Source of the DNA: Hygrophila difformis
Lineage: Eukaryota; Streptophyta; Magnoliopsida; Lamiales; Acanthaceae
Direction: 5' to 3'
DNA length: 64,000 nucleotides
Assembly: GCA_030278955.1 (NCBI GenBank)
Contig: JAOANR010000002.1
Location: 25,902,057-25,966,056 of the forward strand
The notes beneath the pieces are model-generated. The model was not told where the DNA came from, searched no databases, and saw nothing but the letters and a program-made list of their open reading frames with translations. The translations under genes were made by a program, and so were the position numbers. Shown piece by piece: positions 34,032 through 46,245 of the stretch; within the stretch, counting starts at the first letter, position 1; each line of letters opens with the position of its first letter.

Positions 34032-34667
34032 CTATTCTCCTTTCGATTGCCTCCTCCGACGTTCGACATCCCCTAGTCTTGTGACCAAACTTGCCGCACT
34101 TATAGCAGGTGCATGGTTGCATCGTGGGCAGCGTGGTATGAACGCACCACGATTGTCATCTCGACTGTCCGGGTTCTGTGGCTGGTCAGGTTCGGCGACT
34201 AGGTCCTCCCTCTTGGTAATATTATGAATCCGGGTCCGACACTCTTTCATCCGATGTCCCTGTCGACCACACCGAAAACATGTGCCAGGTTGAGGGCATC
34301 CCCTCACCAGATGAGGTTGGTTACACCTTGGACATCGGGGCACGTAGCCACTACGTTTGAAGATTATCACGTTGCTCCTCCCTTTGCTGCCTCGGGGCGG
34401 TCTATTCGGGCCTGCACGAAGATGGTTCCTATCATCTTTGTGGTTGCTATTAACCTTGTCTTGCCCCTGGTTGACTAGCGCGTTCCCTAAGACAACCAGA
34501 GCTTCCCCTATGGTCCTTAGGCGTCCGTCTACATTACTAGGACTAAGGGCTGCTTGCCCTCCTTGATTGGATGCACCAACGATTTGTATTGGTACGTTGC
34601 GTTGTCGTGGCCCTTCGTTGGTGTTGGGTGGGATGGGTGGATTGCAAGGTCTTCCTCTCGGTGCCAT
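34032..34667 (-). pseudogene. gag: Gag of element F: capsid domain deleted, chimeric C-terminus
   Basis: Open for 211 codons but not normal. The N-terminus (MAPRGRPCNPP...LRTIGEALVVLGNALVNQ) jumps straight to the basic linker, so the ~150-residue capsid domain (the DWIRTFDKLL region) is missing. A CX2C pair and CCHC knuckle (CFRCGRQGHRMKEC) follow, then REDLVAEPDQPQNPDSRDDNRGAFIPRCPRC. After that the reading frame is wrong. In another frame the next DNA encodes a second knuckle, CYKCGKFGHKTRGC, closely matching the end of gag in element A. The DNA from there to about 33955 also follows A, so the gag/pol border looks like a recombination product. It is unlikely to form a capsid. Confidence 0.85.
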
Positions 34668-34861
34668 GCTGTTGCAAGAACGAGAGAGTTTAGATTCCTT
34701 TTGTTGAAGTATTATATAATGCTTATAAAATAATTTAATTAAATAAATGACGATATTAACAGGTATTAGTCTACTGCAACCTGTTAGTATAGGTTGTTGG
34801 GATTTAGCGTATCGTTTGTTGTTATTTGGGGTTGGTCCTACTTGCTGTTTTGTTTTTGTTT

Positions 34862-34868
34862 CGTTTTG

Positions 34869-34899
<31 letters not shown>

Positions 34900-34907
34900 T
34901 TTTTTGA
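34862..34907. repeat. (TTTTG)n microsatellite
   Basis: About seven to eight GTTTT units running into a T tract at 34897-34905, directly before the telomere-like repeat. Confidence 0.92.
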
Positions 34908-34930
34908 GACCCTAGGGTCCAGGGTGTTGG

Positions 34931-34976
34931 GGTTTAGGGTTTTAGGGTTTAGGGTTTAGGGTTTAGGGTTTAGGGT
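34931..34976. repeat. Interstitial telomere-type repeat (TTTAGGG)n
   Basis: About six copies of TTTAGGG, one with an extra T, preceded by degenerate gggtccagggtg. TTTAGGG is the usual plant telomere unit. It lies inside element F, in sense orientation CCCTAAA, so it is not a chromosome end. Confidence 0.93.
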
Positions 34977-35337
34977 TGGAGATACCCTTGTTCGATATTC
35001 ATCTCCACATAATGTTTATATATATATATTTACATATTTAGGTTATTTATTACTACTTGTATTTTTGTTTAGTTGTTATCTATAGGTCATTGATTATTAT
35101 TACCTTGTTCATTTGTTTGATCGGGTTTTAGCAGGGTATTCGAAAAGAAATATTTAATTAAAGTGTAAGGAATACTTTAAATATACTTGTATAAAATAAA
35201 TGCTTGTAGATTTATTACTCAAGAGAAAATTTTTCAGCTGATTACAAGCATTCGTAAACGGAATGAAATAGTAGTGCTAGTACTAGTTTTGAAAAAAAAG
35301 AAACATAGATAGTAGTGCATCTGTATGGGCTCCAAGT

Positions 35338-35736
35338 CTAGAGGGCATGGGTAGGTGCATCCTCGATGGGATCGTCTCCGTCGCTGGGTATGTCAATTGG
35401 TGCTGCAGCATTAGGGTGAGGTCCCGGGTTCTGAAGGACCCCTCCGTCAATCTCGTTGGCTAAGGTAGTCAACTCCCAGGCTACGTTCCCTATTTGTTCC
35501 TCCAAGTCATCACCCTTGTCTTGGAGTTGGGCCACTTGGGCTTGGAGTTCGGCGACTTGATTTTGCAGCTGGGTTATGTTATGATGATCGGTCTCCCTAA
35601 GATGCCCCAGATGGGCCACTTGGCCCTCTAGTTGTCCTACTCGAGTCTTGAAATAGTTGATATGTTGTTGGGACTCTAAATATGCGTTAGTCAGTTTCAC
35701 CATCAAGTTGACCATGTTCGTGTTGGGTTCGGCCAT
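35338..35736 (-). CDS. ORF0 of F: small coiled-coil protein upstream of gag
   Basis: 132 codons, intact. It shares with ORF0 of H the N-terminal NLM-K-NA-SQQ-I pattern and the LRETDHHNITQLQNQV segment (H has LREADYHRINQLERQV). Residues 25-85 form a clear heptad pattern (VAELQAQVAQLQDKGDDLEEQI). The tail is Pro/Asp-rich. The frame is kept while gag has lost its capsid domain. I know no named family; a self-associating accessory protein is a reasonable guess from the coiled coil. Confidence 0.7.
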   Translation of the reverse strand: MAEPNTNMVNLMVKLTNAYLESQQHINYFKTRVGQLEGQVAHLGHLRETDHHNITQLQNQVAELQAQVAQLQDKGDDLEEQIGNVAWELTTLANEIDGGVLQNPGPHPNAAAPIDIPSDGDDPIEDAPTHAL

Positions 35737-36209
35737 CTAATGTCAACAAGGAGGTTAGAGTTAGAGTATGTTTCGAATATAAGTCATGATATGCAGGAAT
35801 TTAAATCTATATGGATATGCACATGCAATCCCCCCAAAAGTTAATTTAATTTAATTTAAATTTAATCATGGATAAAAAAAAAAAAAACTGGGCCTCTATA
35901 TTGGCCAAAAATAATAATTTGGACTTAAGAAATAAAAACATGGGTATTTGGGCCAAAATGGTTGGGCTTATAATAAATAATTATTGGGTCAATAGTTTGA
36001 CCCCCTTTTTGGGCTCAAAATATTACACTAATTGGTTAGGAAAATTTTTTTTTTTTTTTTTTTGGGCTCAAAATTTGGGCTAAAATAATAATACTAGTAG
36101 TCTTAAAAATAATAATGATAATAATAAATTTAAAAATAATACTTAGTTAAAAATATTTTAAAATAATAATAATAGTAGCTTTAAAATATTCCGGGCTCTG
36201 ATACCAACT
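35737..36209 (-). other. Leader of F with primer-binding site at 36193-36206
   Basis: The complement of 36193-36206 is TGGTATCAGAGCCC (initiator-Met tRNA PBS). The leader holds the GGGCCTCTATATTGG motif (35890-35904), repeated 'ttgggc(c/t)' text, a poly-T run at 36046-36063 and AT-rich ataata repeats. No gene. Confidence 0.88.
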
Positions 36210-38616
36210 TGTAACACCCCGGATTTGATAACCCAGGCCGGGATGTCACCGCCACATCTCTCTAGCAAGACACGGATTCTCCGAGCTTGCCAAAGAGATG
36301 CAAGGTTATAGGTATTGCAAAAAGATTTAAAAACAAGTCCGGAATCTATTTAAAAATAATAATAAGTGGCATCCACACATATAGTAGTAGTAATAATATA
36401 TCGCAGCGGAAAAATGTAAAGTGGGCCGACATGGCCAAAACTCGGGATTTACATGTCCGTTATGCAAGTATCGTAAAAGCAATAAAAACAATGTTTAAGT
36501 TTTTCCATCCCCCAATGCATATGCTCATGCATTATCTTCATACTCTGAAAGGAAAAGAGAAAACAACAATTTTATCAGTATATAAACTACTGAGTAAGTC
36601 GATCCTAACATAGCAATAAAGGGATTTAATTAGATAATTTAAAATTTCACTCCTAACATGCATTCACAAAATTTAAAGGAAATAATAATTTTAATTGTGT
36701 ACTTGAACATGCATCTAATCCACAATAACAATTTAGTCATGATATGAAATTTAAAGACATAATTTAAATGCATAATTTAAAGGCATGCATAAATAAATAA
36801 ATACTCAAAAATATTAAATCTTTTATTTTCCCCGTTATGTAACCATTTCTCAGTGTTTTGTATAGCCGGTGATCCGGCGGCCGCAGCCGTTTCGTAAATA
36901 TCTCGTTTAGCCGGTGATCCGGCGGCCGCAGCCGTATCTGTCATACCCAGTACCACTCCGGAGCCTCGGGAAATCCATACGGACAACCCGAGAGAGTAGG
37001 CCATGTATCTCCCGCCGATTGGCGTAATATCTCATCAAATTCTCTCGTCCATTATAGGCCCGAAGAGAAAGGCTAGAGGGGCACCCTGCAGAGCACTCAC
37101 CCTCCACCAAGTATCTCATGTATCGTTTAGATTTAATGTATCGGGGTTTTTCACAGTTTACGCCTTTTCAATTTAAAAATTCGGTTTAAGTCCGAAAAAT
37201 CTGAAAATTTCACAGTTTATGCAAAACACCCTAACGAACAACTTTCGTGTTTTAACTTTTTCGAAATAAGTTGAGGAAACATGTCAAAAATCAATTTTAT
37301 TATGCAAACAGGAATCTGTCCGGACTCAGGTTTAACACAGTTCTAAGTTTCGACTTTTTAACATATCAAATGGACTTCAAAAATTCTGAAATTTTATATG
37401 CACATACTAGACATGATTATCTACAACTTTTATTTAGATTTCAAGGATCAAATCGGACTAGAAAATATAGAAACATGCTCATCAAGTTCGAATATGAACA
37501 CTGTCAGGTTTTTCGAAAAGTCCTAGTAAACAGTTTATGTTCGGCGTGATTTGAAATAGCAAACGTTAACGAAAATGTCTGAAGTTTTTACACAACCTAG
37601 ATTTATGTGTTAGAATTAAAAGTATAGTTTTGAGTTTCTCGGATTGAATCCTCAAAATAGGAGTTTTAGGCCGATTTCAGAAACTGCGCACGTTGGGGTT
37701 TTTAATTTCGATTTTTACGTTTCGTTACATTACGCCTATACCGGACGCCCCTAAATCACCCGTATTGATATGGAAGGCTCATCTTACAGTGGTTGTGTTC
37801 TTGAGTAGTCCTAGGGTCGCTCGGCTCGTCCAAAATCCTACGAATGGATCTACGAAACGCAAAGTTCCCGACTTTGGCCACGATCGTATTTGCAACCAAC
37901 GATTCGAGAGTTAGATTGGGGATTTGAGAGGAAAAACGAGAATGGAAATCTGTTTGAAGGCTTACCAATGAATCTATCACTGAAATCCTTGTTCCACTCC
38001 CTTGCTTGGTCGTTGTAGGTTGCCGGAAAGTCGCCGGAAGTCCGTCGGAAGTTCGTCGGGAGAGTGTTTTGGCTTGGGAGAGTTTGAGAGAGCTCTAGGA
38101 GGTTGTTGTGACTGCTTATGGGGTGGGGAGACAACCCTAGGTCGACCTTATTCACCTTCCCCCGTCCAAAATCCACTTTCCAAAGTCGGGGGTTCGAATT
38201 ATGGTAAGAAATCGCCGAAAACGCGCAAGTTGCCAAAACCTGTAGAGCCACGCGGGGTTGGCGCGCCTTTTGGCCAAACCCCGCCCGGCCAGCACGCGGT
38301 CCCCGCCTGGACTGCGGTCCGGGCGGGTCCGTGCGATCCGATCCGTCGGGTCTTTTTCTCCTCTCTTTCGGACTTCTATCCTTCCACGTTTTCGCGCTCG
38401 ATTTTCCGGGTCATTTTCGGATTATGCTTCTCATCATAAATTTATTCCGACTTAATTCGATTTCACGTCTGAAATCTTAGGTTTAGGTCTGTCGGGTTCT
38501 AAATCGTCGTCTTTTGATTTCCGAGCATTTCCGAGTTTATGGGTTCTCGGAAACAAAACTTTCTTTCCTATTGGATTAATTCCTATTTTTATATTCTAAA
38601 ATTTACGGGTATTACA
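36210..38616 (-). repeat. 5' LTR of element F
   Basis: Near-identical to 27765-30239. It differs by scattered bases and by replacement of about 80 bp near 37130-37150, a deletion next to a short 'gtttagatttaatgtatc' insert. The hairpin (36576-36592) keeps five pairs, and the sense donor-like motif reads GTAAGAT (37781-37787). It abuts the PBS on the left and the CAAAC TSD on the right. Confidence 0.95.
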
Positions 38617-38621
38617 CAAAC
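38617..38621. repeat. Target-site duplication CAAAC, right of element F
   Basis: Identical to 27760-27764, and the Athila LTR continues with TGAGTGG as at 57113. Confidence 0.95.
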
Positions 38622-41532
38622 TGAGTGGAACAGACCTGTGAAGATCTATCCCGAATGTACTCACTCAAGACTCAATTTTAGGCTTTGGTGGGAGAAGATA
38701 ATAGTTGAAAGAATACTCAACCCTACCTTAGAAATTAACCAAGGCCTACATGTTGTTCCTCTAGTATTATTCATCATGTCTTATCCGAATCCAAGTGGAC
38801 ACTGATTCGATGCAATACGTAATAGAAGATTTCCAACACACAGTAATTTTGAGAAAACAATAGATGTTGAAAATTATTCCCTAAACAGGTACGAAACTCT
38901 CAATTAAAACACAGATCCTTTCAGTCTAGGTGAGACCTAATCGCTGACTCTGCTTCTAAGTTCTCAAAATCAACCCCCAGTAGAATATGAGTTAGTCATA
39001 ACTGTCGAATTTATCCCTTACTCAGATCCGGATTTTATAAAGTGATTTTTGTGGAAATTTATTATGCAGCATCTGATTTAAATTAAGACTTCTATGTCCA
39101 ATGAGAAGGATCTCCAAAATATTATAGACCACAATATTTACATAATAATATCATGCATACATGTATATGAGATGTAAAATAAAATACCCCAAAATATATG
39201 GTGGGGTTAGACAGAATTTGATACACAAAGATGGATTAGCCTGAGATAAGAAGAATTTGGCTAACAAGAGTGCCAGAAATAATTGGGGTTATCCGGATTG
39301 CAAACATCTCCTATCCGGTTCCCAAGTATTCCAGATGGAAAGATTTTTAGACAGTAGGGATCCCTTAATGACAGTGATCGCTATCATCGAGAGTCCTACT
39401 GTCTATGAGTGAGGAAAAACCTATACGTTTTCTTACTACAGTAATGCTATAACAGTGTTGATCGACACTATCTAACAGTACTGTAGCTCGAAATTCAGGT
39501 TTGAAATTAAGATAAAGAAAAGAAAACTGTATCTAATTAGGAGTTGGCTGAGTGGCTAATCGTTATCCCCATGAAGGAACCTTTTCGCCGTAGCTTCCAC
39601 CAACCACTAATCAGATCATGCAAAATAACGAGTAATAATTAACACACAGAAGACGAACTAATCATTATCCCGGTGAAGGGACCTTTTCGCCAACATTGAT
39701 CTGTGATGTTCCTTATTACCCATTCATACACACAATAAACAGAAAAGATGAAATTAACAAAATATTTTTGGTACTGTGTGGGTGTTAATCACACAATAAT
39801 TTAGACACTAATGGGTTGAGATGTGTAATGGATAATAATGGGCCTAAGCCCAATACACCCATGCAACTTACACAAATCAAGGAATAAAATATTTTTAACA
39901 TTTTAAAATAGAAGGAAGAAATCAATTCGGTCTACTAGGTAAGGTGCAAAATAGACCGAATTGAGGATGCATGAGGGATGAAGTATGGCCTTACCCAATT
40001 AATCCTTGCAAAGATATGAAACATCATCTAATTCGAATTGTCGAAGCAATTCGGTCTAAACCAAATTGGACTATTCGAATTGATGAAGTCATTCCTTTAC
40101 TCAAATTTGGACAAGGCTTTTACCCCAAAATGAGGGTGATTCGAATTGCCAGGTTAATTCGGTCTAAACCGAATTGGCAATTCGAATTGGTAAGACAAAG
40201 AAAATAAACTAAGGCATGAGGGGATGGAATGCATAGAATATGGTGTACAAGGTCAATTCGGTCTATGGGAGCAATTCGGTCTAAACCGAATTCGCACAGA
40301 CCGAATTTGCCTGTGCACCATATGAGAAGAATTTTTGCTATGCACTTCCATTTTTTGCCATGCACTTCCATTTTCATGGGCAATTCGGTTTAGACCGAAT
40401 TGCCTCAAATCGAATTGCATGTCTTTTTCCACATAAGTGTATTTTTGTGCTCACAAGTACCGGTTCGGTTTACACTGTGTGGTCTATGATGGATGAGATT
40501 TACCAAATCCTTCATTTCACATCAGTGTCACCTCACAGCCACACTAGTGAGCATTTTAAGGAAATAGCATAGTAGAGTACGTGTCCAGTGGGCAGTGGTA
40601 AGAATCAAACCCTAATTCTACAAACAAGAAATCAAAGATTAAAGAACATAAAACACTTAAACATCTAAGAACTACATGCATAAAAATAAGAACACTTACA
40701 TTATCTAAGGCAACAATAAACTAAAGTAAAGAGAACAAGAACAGTAACATAAGACATTAAATAAATTCTAACAACCCTAAAAGTGTCTAAAACCTAAGAA
40801 CACTTATTTGAAGCTCTAAGGCATGAAAACAAACCAAAAACCCACTAAACATGCATTTATTGAGAATGCAAGTCAACTAGGACATAATAAATGTAACCTA
40901 GTTGAAACAAACAAACATTCTAACATTTATTGCTAAGGAAAGAATTAAAGGGGTGTCGAACACATGAAATAAAACCCATTTCTGGAATTTCTTCTTGAAT
41001 TGGCACTTGAAAGCAAATAAAGAACCCAAAACCATCATTAACTTGAAGGTAGGGTTTATTCTAACTACAAAGCATGTAAAATGTATGGAAATGGCTACTC
41101 TAAAGGTAGTAACAAGCTTCTATAAAAATAAACTGAGATCAAGATATTAAAACTAAGCTACAAGCATGAAAAATAAACTAACTAAACTAAACTACCTATC
41201 TAACCCTTAAGGGGTGAAGAACTGCTTCTGCTACTTCTTTTTGTCCCCAGCCGAATCTCTTGTAAAGTGTGTAGTGTCTTTTTCTTGTGAATCTCTTGTA
41301 AAGTGTGTAGTGTCTTTTTCTTGTGTTGAGGAAGGTCAGCTTTTATACTTCTTCTCGAAACCCTAGGCCCATCAGGGCCCATCAACAGTGTCATGCATTT
41401 CTCACGTGCTCACAGTTTCAATTGGATGCAATTTTGAATGTAATTCGGTCTCCTCAAGCAATTCGGTTTAAGCCGAATTGGTGCAATTCGAATTGCATGA
41501 GGTCTTCCTTCTTGATCTTGAGCATGGAATGT

Positions 41533-41537
41533 GGTAT
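41533..41537. repeat. Target-site duplication GGTAT, left of C3
   Basis: GGTAT here and at 43852-43856; single GGTAT at the empty site 60056-60060. Confidence 0.95.
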
Positions 41538-43851
41538 TGTAACACCCCGGTTTTTGGTCACCCAGGTCGGGATGTCACCGCCACACCTCCCTAGTAAGAC
41601 ACGGTTTCTCCGGCTTACTAAAGAGATGTAAGGCTAGGTATTTCAGTATTTAAAAGCTTCGAAAACATTTGCAAACAGCCCCTACAATATAATCTCGAAA
41701 ATAATAATATCATAGCGCAGCGGAAAAAGTATTTAAGTATAATATTGCAGCGGAAAATGTAAATAGGGCCGACATGGCCAAAACACGGGTTAAACAGGCC
41801 CGTTCATAATATAGTCTAATGTACGAATTTAAAACGATAAGTTTTCCAAAAAGAATGTAATATCCCCCATGCATGAATATGGTCACGCTCATTCCACATA
41901 CTCTGTAAGAAAAGGAAAAAAAATAAAAATGGTTTGGTCCGCACAACTTGCTGAGTAAGTTAACACATGCATGATCGTAGGGTTTAAAAGCCATTAATTT
42001 AATATTTAAATAACACATGATAATAACATAAATAATTTCAGTTTAATTTAATCAACTATTCAATTTGCATAATTCAATTCAGGGCTTCCTTTAACAATAC
42101 ATTTCACATAATCCAAAATAAAAGCCATAATTTAAATAAGCATTTAAATAATTTAATGGGACAACAAAACATAATTTAATTTAATTTAAATTGCCCCCTT
42201 ACATCCCAGATTTAGTATTTCAAGTATTTCACGATTGCATCGCAATCTCAACAAGTTTAGCCGGTAGCCCGGCGGCCGCAACCGTATCAGCCATACCCAG
42301 TGCCACTCCGGAGCCTCGGGAAACCCATGTGGATATTCTCGAGAGTGTAGGCTCTATATCTCATGCCGTTTTGGCAATATCATATCTCAATTTCGCGCGG
42401 GGTCACCATCGTCCATTAAGGCACGAAGTGAATCGTTAGGGGGCACACTGCAGAGCACTCACCCCTAATTTTAATTTATCAAGTTTGTAAGGGGATTTAA
42501 TTTCAAAAATCTGATTTCAATTTAATTTATTTGAAAATCATATTTGAACTCATTTCAACCCTAAAGGTTAATTTCATGTTTCAACAAGATTTCAAGGTTT
42601 GACTTTCAGTAAACCACTGTTTACTCTAAAATTCGTCTAAAATCAGATTAAACTCCAAAAATTCCGAAATATCACTACTGACTCAGAAACGTCAAGATGA
42701 ACAACTTTCGTGTTTTAACTTTTTCAATCCGAGATACCGAAACATGTCAAAAACGTCAATCTTCGCAGAAACACAAATCTGTCCGAATTTCGCAGACCAC
42801 AGTTTAAAGATATTGAAATCTACCATAGCAAAACAACTCCAAATTTGATGAAATTTTACAGAGACCATCTTAAGACATTTATCTACAACTTTCATATTCG
42901 GCCAAAGATCTAAATCGGTCTAGAACTAATGTCAAAAACGTGATCAAGATTGGACCTAATGTAAGTATTAACTTACAGAGTTGTGAACGTCCGGGATCAT
43001 CTATTTCGAAGGCGTGGCTTCCAGTCCACCGTTTCTCCTCTCGGTTCGTCGGGTTCTACGCTCTAGATCCAATTCGAGGTGTAGAAGGGAAAAGGAGAAG
43101 ATTGGGATTCGTTTTCGAATCGTATATTGAACAAGGATTGGATCGAAACTTACCACGATGCTGGAGATCTCAGAATTTCCGTCCAACCAGTATTCGCCTT
43201 GGTTTCGTGCCTCCGACGACTCCGGAATTAGGGTTTCGAATGTATAGAGAGAGTTGTAGGTTTTGTAAAAGTGTTCGGGGCTTCCAAGGGGGTTTATTTA
43301 TAGATAGCTAAGACCTAGGGCGTCCAAGATCTGACCCTAAGGGTCTTGAGTCGAAAGATGTTCAACCGAAGTCGAAAAATCCGCGTTCGGGCGAGAGATT
43401 CACGCAACGGGCGAATCGGTCCGACGGCGCGCCCATCCTTATTCGACCGTGTGGACACCGCGCCGAACTCGCCCGGACTTCGGTCCGGGCGGGTCGTGCG
43501 ATCCGTCGTGCTTTTCCTCCTCTCTTTCGGACTTCTATCCTTCTATGCTCCCGTTTTATGATCTTCGGGGTATCTTCGGGTTTCTACTTTCTCTCTACGT
43601 TTTTACTCGGGTCTAATTGGATGTTTGGACTCGAATTCTTGAGTTCATTGGTGTCGTGTTCCGGTGTACAATTTATTTACCTTTAATCAATCTTTTTTAT
43701 TTAATTAAATTCCTTTAATTCCTTTTTAAGTAAAATCTCATTTCTCATTTCCTTATCTTTATTATTTATTTATTTATGGTATTTATTGTATTTATTGTTT
43801 ATTTATTTAATTATTGTTTTATTTTATGTTGAAAAATTCTCGGGTATTACA
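41538..43851 (-). mobile_element. Solo LTR C3 (C family)
   Basis: 2.31 kb from TGTAACACCCCGGTTTTTGG to TCTCGGGTATTACA with GGTAT duplications and no internal region. Related to C2 and to the LTR of host element H. It contains a 'ccggcggccgcaaccg' block at 42268-42285 related to the duplicated unit in F, GTAAGTT in sense at 42970-42976 and a CpG-rich region at 43380-43510. Short ORFs in it show no gene features. Confidence 0.94.
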
Positions 43852-44478
43852 GGTATTCATTCATCAATTCGGTCTATGTGTAGACCGAATTGGCCTTTTC
43901 GAATTGATGATGGCTCCTGTTTGGCTTCCTTGCTTTGAGGCAATTCGGTCTATGCAATAAATTTGGTCTTAGAACGAATTGCATAGATCGAATCGCGTCT
44001 CTCCTTTATGTTCAGGGTCTTCTTCTTTCCATAGTGCAATTCGGTCTAGGAGTCAATTCGGTTTAGACCGAATTGCCACAGACCGAATTGGTTGCTCTGC
44101 TTCTCTTCTTCAACACTTGTCTATTTTTCTTCTTCTTTTCCTCAGCAATTCGGTTTAGACCGAATTTGCATATACCGAATTGATCTTCAACACTTAACCA
44201 AAAATTTCAGTTTGTGGGATTTTCATTCTTTTTCCCATCTTTTTGATTCCTTTTTCTTTTCTTTTTCCTTTTTTCATGTTTTTGGATTTTTCTAACACAA
44301 ATACTATTAAAATTTCATATTTTTGTGTCTTTCATTACCAGCTTATTTTTCTTACAAACTTGCATTAATCTGTCGAATTCAACTGCTTTCTTATTAAAAT
44401 AAGATGGGATTACGATCAAAATGTCCGTCTCAGACACGGAAATGGATTGGAAATAATGGACAATTTTGGCCATTATCA
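43852..44478 (-). repeat. Athila 3' LTR, piece 3 (LTR start in sense)
   Basis: Begins with the right GGTAT and matches 60056-60699. It ends CCATTATCA on the + strand, i.e. TGATAATGG in sense. Contains four or more AATTCGGTYTAGACCGAATT-type palindromes (43868-44185). Confidence 0.92.
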
Positions 44479-44492
44479 ACATCCTCACATTT
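44475..44492 (-). promoter_or_regulatory. Athila polypurine tract at the 3' LTR border
   Basis: In sense AAATGTGAGGATGT immediately precedes the LTR start TGATAATGG. The last four bases of the motif AAATGTGAGGATGTTGAT are the LTR's first bases. It primes plus-strand synthesis. Two more copies of the same 18 bases lie inside the element (46977-46994, 49559-49576). Confidence 0.82.
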
Positions 44493-46245
44493 AATACTGA
44501 TCGTCCCCGAGCAGTCAGAGTCCGAGCTCCTAAGAGCATGGACTCTGCACATTCAATCTATTTGCGTGGCTTCAAAAATTTCATTCTTGTTATATTGGGA
44601 TAAGACAATCAAAATTACAACTATTAAACTCTCTTGATTGCAGTGTTTAATGAAATGATACTTCTCACTTGAATAGGTATACAAACCAATCATTATTGTT
44701 AATTCATCTTGAATATATGTATAGAAAATTTCATTGGTTTAATTTTTGAATTCAAGCATGACATGAACATTAATCAATCAAAGCAGAGCCTCACATATAG
44801 TAGAATTGGAAATTTCACTCGCTCTTGAAGTTGGCTTTTAGACAATACTCTCATAATCAAATTCAAATAAATTCTCCCATAAGCTTGCAATTAGACCAAC
44901 TCGCCACCTACTCATTTCCTCAAATCGCGATTCCGAGGTCTTATTTAAGGTTATAACGGGGCATACGGTTGTAACATTTGGTAGGGAAAGGACATTATTG
45001 GGCTAAAAAGTGACACGAATCCATTCCACCATGACATGGCATATTTTTATTTAAAATTTATGATCATCAATACTTCTTTCTTTCTCTTGTTTTTCTTTTC
45101 TATTGCATGACATTAGACTTTGTCTAATTTGCTTTGTCAATTGCAATTTATTTCTGTTGAACAAATCTCAACATTTTTTTTCTTTTCTTTTCTCTTTCTT
45201 TCTTTTTTTTTTGATCGGTTTATGGATACCGATTGATATATTTTTGATGATCATAAACTATAATGCCTTGATGGAATTGGTGCATGTACACTTGGGTTTG
45301 ATTTTCTTGGTCTTTTTATAAGGCTAGGAAAATATAGTGGTTTCAAAGAAAAATTAGGCTTAAAGGCTCAGATTGGTTAATCCTAAAGGGAAAATATTTT
45401 TGGGTTTGGATTTCAAACGAAGGCCAAAAATTTGGGTTTTTCTAAGTGCCTCGATCATATGCTCGATTTCGGGAATATGGCATGGTCTTGAATCGGTCCC
45501 AATTGCAAGTTCTAGTGTCCTTTAATCGAATTGATTTTCACACAACAAAGAAATAATGAGTAAAAATGACTCGGCTCAGATCTCACATGGTATGGTTTGA
45601 TCATGTCATACATTTATTCTTAAATTTAGCCTTTGAAAAATTCTTGCATTTTATTCAATCAAATTCTCAATATGAAAATTTCGTTTTCTTCCAAGTGATC
45701 ATATCATTGGATTTTATAGCTCAAAACCTCGAAAATTTATATCATGCATATTTTTAACTGTTTTATCCAAATTTAATAGTTTGAAAATTTCATCCTTAGT
45801 CTAAATTCAACATGTGAATTTAGGTGACCGATTTTATGCTCGTTTTATGCCAGTTATTTAATTGAAAACAGTAAAGAGATACTGTGAACATGCAAGCATG
45901 TCACAGTTTTGTTTTTGGCATGACAGTCACTTATTCATCTTGGACTGTCACACATCTTTTTCAATTTTTTTTTTTTGAGAATTCAAGACGAAATTCTCTT
46001 GCGGAAAGCATGAAGGATTAATTCCAAATTACTTCTAACAACCATATCAGGTGGTTCCAAGGTTCGGCTTATAGCTACGACCTTACTTACAGAAACCCAT
46101 TAATGTATTAGTTACAGGAGATGCTGTACACTTGGATCAAGTTTTCACAAGAAGCAATTCAAAAGATCTCCTAAATGAAGTTTCAGTTTAATTACTCAAA
46201 AGTGACTCCTTACAAGATAAGTCTGTCTTCCGCATCCTTCTTCTC
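44493..46245 (-). other. Post-F-box region of the Athila element, non-coding
   Basis: About 1.75 kb between the F-box stop and the polypurine tract. AT-rich, with T/C-rich tracts near 45070-45215. No frame on either strand shows a recognisable protein; the small ORFs are hydrophobic low-complexity frames. I see no env-like gene. Confidence 0.55.

Larger units (their letters stand above)
34668..35337 (-). other. Spacer between ORF0 and gag of F, with simple repeats
   Basis: About 670 bp without genes. It contains a TTTTG microsatellite (34862-34907) and a telomere-type TTTAGGG run (34931-34976). The rest is AT-rich with no recognisable signal. Confidence 0.7.
27765..38616 (-). mobile_element. 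Element F: nearly complete Tekay/Del-type retrotransposon
   Basis: 10.85 kb with LTRs 27765-30239 and 36210-38616 and a clean CAAAC TSD. Sense-strand order is PBS, ORF0, a spacer with telomere-like repeats, a shortened chimeric gag, pol with one stop, and two polypurine tracts. The LTRs are very alike; the main difference is that the 5' LTR lacks about 80 bp near 37130. It is the best-preserved pol in the window. Confidence 0.95.
38617..41537 (-). repeat. Athila 3' LTR, piece 2
   Basis: Matches 57108-60060. It contains a direct repeat of 'cgttatccc(c)rtgaagg' with 'accttttcgcc' (39555-39600 and 39660-39695) and many copies of the AATTCGG-type palindrome (39939-40410 and 41440-41490). It also has a ~50 bp tandem duplication of 'gaatctcttgtaaagtgtgt' (41262-41330) that is single in the other LTR. 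The other LTR has an extra ~75 bp near 58820-58915. Non-coding. Confidence 0.92.

Noticed and set aside
34931..34976. Chromosome end (telomere)
   Set aside because: Only about six units, flanked on both sides by element F sequence.
44493..46245. env-like ORF downstream of the Athila integrase
   Set aside because: No long frame, signal peptide or coherent transmembrane pattern. Small frames are T-rich hydrophobic chance translations.
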